Positions 63,091-64,000 of a stretch of 64,000 bases of DNA are shown one piece after another. Within the stretch, counting starts at the first letter, position 1; each line of letters begins with the position of its first letter. This stretch comes from Microbacterium lacus (GTDB taxonomy: Bacteria > Actinomycetota > Actinomycetes > Actinomycetales > Microbacteriaceae). The DNA lies in the NCBI RefSeq assembly GCF_002812805.1, contig NZ_NMUM01000011.1, positions 1 to 64,000 of the forward strand, read 5' to 3'. The notes under the pieces are model-generated. The model saw only the letters and a list, made by a program, of their open reading frames with translations. It did not search any database and had not been told where the DNA came from. The translations under genes and the position numbers were made by a program.

Positions 63091-63181
63091 TCAGCTCTCC
63101 GCGCGGCGGTATCCCGGCCAACTCCCCCAGGACGGAAACGTAGCAAGGGTAACCAGGCTCTGCCGGGTGCGCGGAGAGTCT
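63091..63181 (+). ncRNA. ffs: Signal recognition particle RNA, small bacterial type
   Basis: CTCTCCGCGC (63095-63104) pairs with GCGCGGAGAG (63169-63178) as the closing stem. The apical domain contains CCAGGACGGAAACGTAGCAAGGGTA, with the conserved GGA and the tetraloop-like GGAA and AGCA internal loop that bind Ffh. TAGACT at 63081-63086 is a likely -10. The RNA targets nascent membrane proteins with Ffh. Ends are approximate. Confidence 0.9.
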
Positions 63182-63249
63182 TACTCTTTCCGGCCGCTAT
63201 CTTCGCGGTCGATCCGTGGGTAGGTGGCACGACGCCTAGGCTGGACGAC

Positions 63250-64000
63250 GTGGCGCAGAGCATCTTCATCACGTCCGCAGAGGGCCATTCCGGCAAGTCC
63301 TCCATCGCGCTCGGTGTGCTCGACACCCTGAGCCATGCGATGCCTCGCGTCGGCGTCTTCCGAGCGATCGCCCGCTCGACGATCGAGCGCGACTACGTGC
63401 TCGAGATGCTGCTGGAACACGACGGTGTCGAGCTTTCGTACGACGAATGCATCGGGGTCACCTACGACGACGTCCGTGCCGATCCCGAGGGTGCGCTGGG
63501 TGCGATCGTCGAGCGCTTCAAGGCGGTCGAGGCGCAGTGCGACGCGGTCGTGATCCTCGGCAGTGACTACACGGATGTCGGAAGCCCCGCCGAACTCGCG
63601 TTCAACGCGCGCATTGCGGCGAACCTCGGTGCGCCGGTCCTGCTGGTGCTCGGCGGTCGCGCGGGGCAGGGGCAGGGTGAACAGCTCGGGACGTCCGTCG
63701 CCCGTACCCCGGACGAGGTCGGCCAGATCGCCGACCTCGCGCTCGTGGAACTGGCTCACGGCCGAGCCGAACTCTTCGCGGTGGTCGCGAACCGCGCCGA
63801 TTCCGACCGTCTCGGCGAGACCGTGGCGACGCTCCGACGGACCGTTGCGGCGCATGGCAGTGCGGGTGTGCCGGTGTGGGCGATCCCCGAGGACAAGTTC
63901 CTCGTCGCTCCCTCCATCCGCGGCATCATGCGCTCGGTCGACGGCACGCTGCTGACGGGTGACCCCGATCTGCTGACGCGCGAGGCGCTCGGAGTCGTCG
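63250..64000 (+). CDS. pta: Phosphate acetyltransferase, N-terminal part
   Basis: The first 250 codons of Pta, which interconverts acetyl-CoA and acetyl phosphate; the gene runs off the end of the window. The visible part is the N-terminal regulatory region: a P-loop-like DRTGG/BioD-fold start (SIFITSAEGHSGKSSIALGVLDTL) and a DRTGG-type domain with SDYTDVGSPAELAFNARIAANLGAPVLLVLGG. The GTG start at 63250 lies 7 bases after TAGGCT, so the transcript is probably leaderless. An ackA gene would be expected just downstream. Confidence 0.9.
   Translation, partial: MAQSIFITSAEGHSGKSSIALGVLDTLSHAMPRVGVFRAIARSTIERDYVLEMLLEHDGVELSYDECIGVTYDDVRADPEGALGAIVERFKAVEAQCDAVVILGSDYTDVGSPAELAFNARIAANLGAPVLLVLGGRAGQGQGEQLGTSVARTPDEVGQIADLALVELAHGRAELFAVVANRADSDRLGETVATLRRTVAAHGSAGVPVWAIPEDKFLVAPSIRGIMRSVDGTLLTGDPDLLTREALGVV

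Overview
The window is chromosomal DNA from a high-GC actinobacterium of the family Microbacteriaceae, most like Microbacterium. The call rests on uniformly GC-rich codon use, GTG starts, tightly coupled operons joined by 4-bp ATGA/GTGA overlaps, actinobacterial families (DUF222/HNH, mycothiol-type arsenate reductase context, CtpE-like ATPase, cydABDC order) and frequent leaderless promoters (TANNNT followed 6-7 bases later by the start codon). No gene-free stretch exceeds 300 bases; the larger gaps (5851-6116, 7143-7426, 9482-9758, 32091-32324, 42002-42225, 50687-50933) are mostly promoter or leader regions.

Layout. 1-1670: an IS256-family element that has cut off all but the last ~80 codons of a LysR/ArgP-type regulator. 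1680-5110: a quinone-oxidoreductase-like gene and a DHA2 drug exporter-MarR operon under two near-identical palindromic operators. 5167-7142: a YqaJ-type nuclease and an AbiEi/DUF559-like protein. 7180-8464: rplJ-rplL with a promoter, a leader attenuator and a terminator. 8480-13351: a LacI regulator and a sugar ABC importer (binding protein and two permeases, no ATPase) linked by matching operators. 13384-15581: a CtpE-like P-type ATPase broken by an internal deletion. 15697-21516: PPC-domain protein, DUF305/DUF3105 pair, Bcr/CflA exporter, PAP2 phosphatase, HerA-like ATPase.

21578-44825 is a molybdenum region. It holds a formate-dehydrogenase-like molybdoenzyme, cofactor genes mogA, moaE, moaD, mobA (fused to a helical domain), moaC, moeA, moeB, moaA and fdhD, a Mop-domain regulator with modABC, and the cytochrome bd operon cydABDC. 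A DUF222/HNH gene bracketed by short repeats sits between moaE and moaD. moaA is preceded by a 12-codon leaderless leader peptide whose stop overlaps the moaA start.

44887-58136 is an arsenic region in two blocks. The first holds arsC, an ArsN-like acetyltransferase, a flavoprotein, arsR, an aquaporin and an ACR3-like permease. The second holds an ArsR-ArsC fusion, an orphan PstS-like lipoprotein, a CoA-disulfide-reductase-like enzyme and an ArsC-like protein lacking resolving cysteines. An 18-bp palindrome (CATAGA-N6-TCTATG type) occurs at the promoters of arsC, the fusion gene and the pstS-like gene, suggesting one regulon across both blocks. Between the blocks lie a class F sortase with a likely dedicated CHRD-domain substrate, a frameshifted ECF sigma factor with its anti-sigma factor, and a SulP transporter with a MerR regulator.

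58165-64000: a nested palindrome, tRNA-Ser(GGA), a TgpA/DUF58/MoxR operon, the small SRP RNA gene, and the 5' part of pta running off the end.
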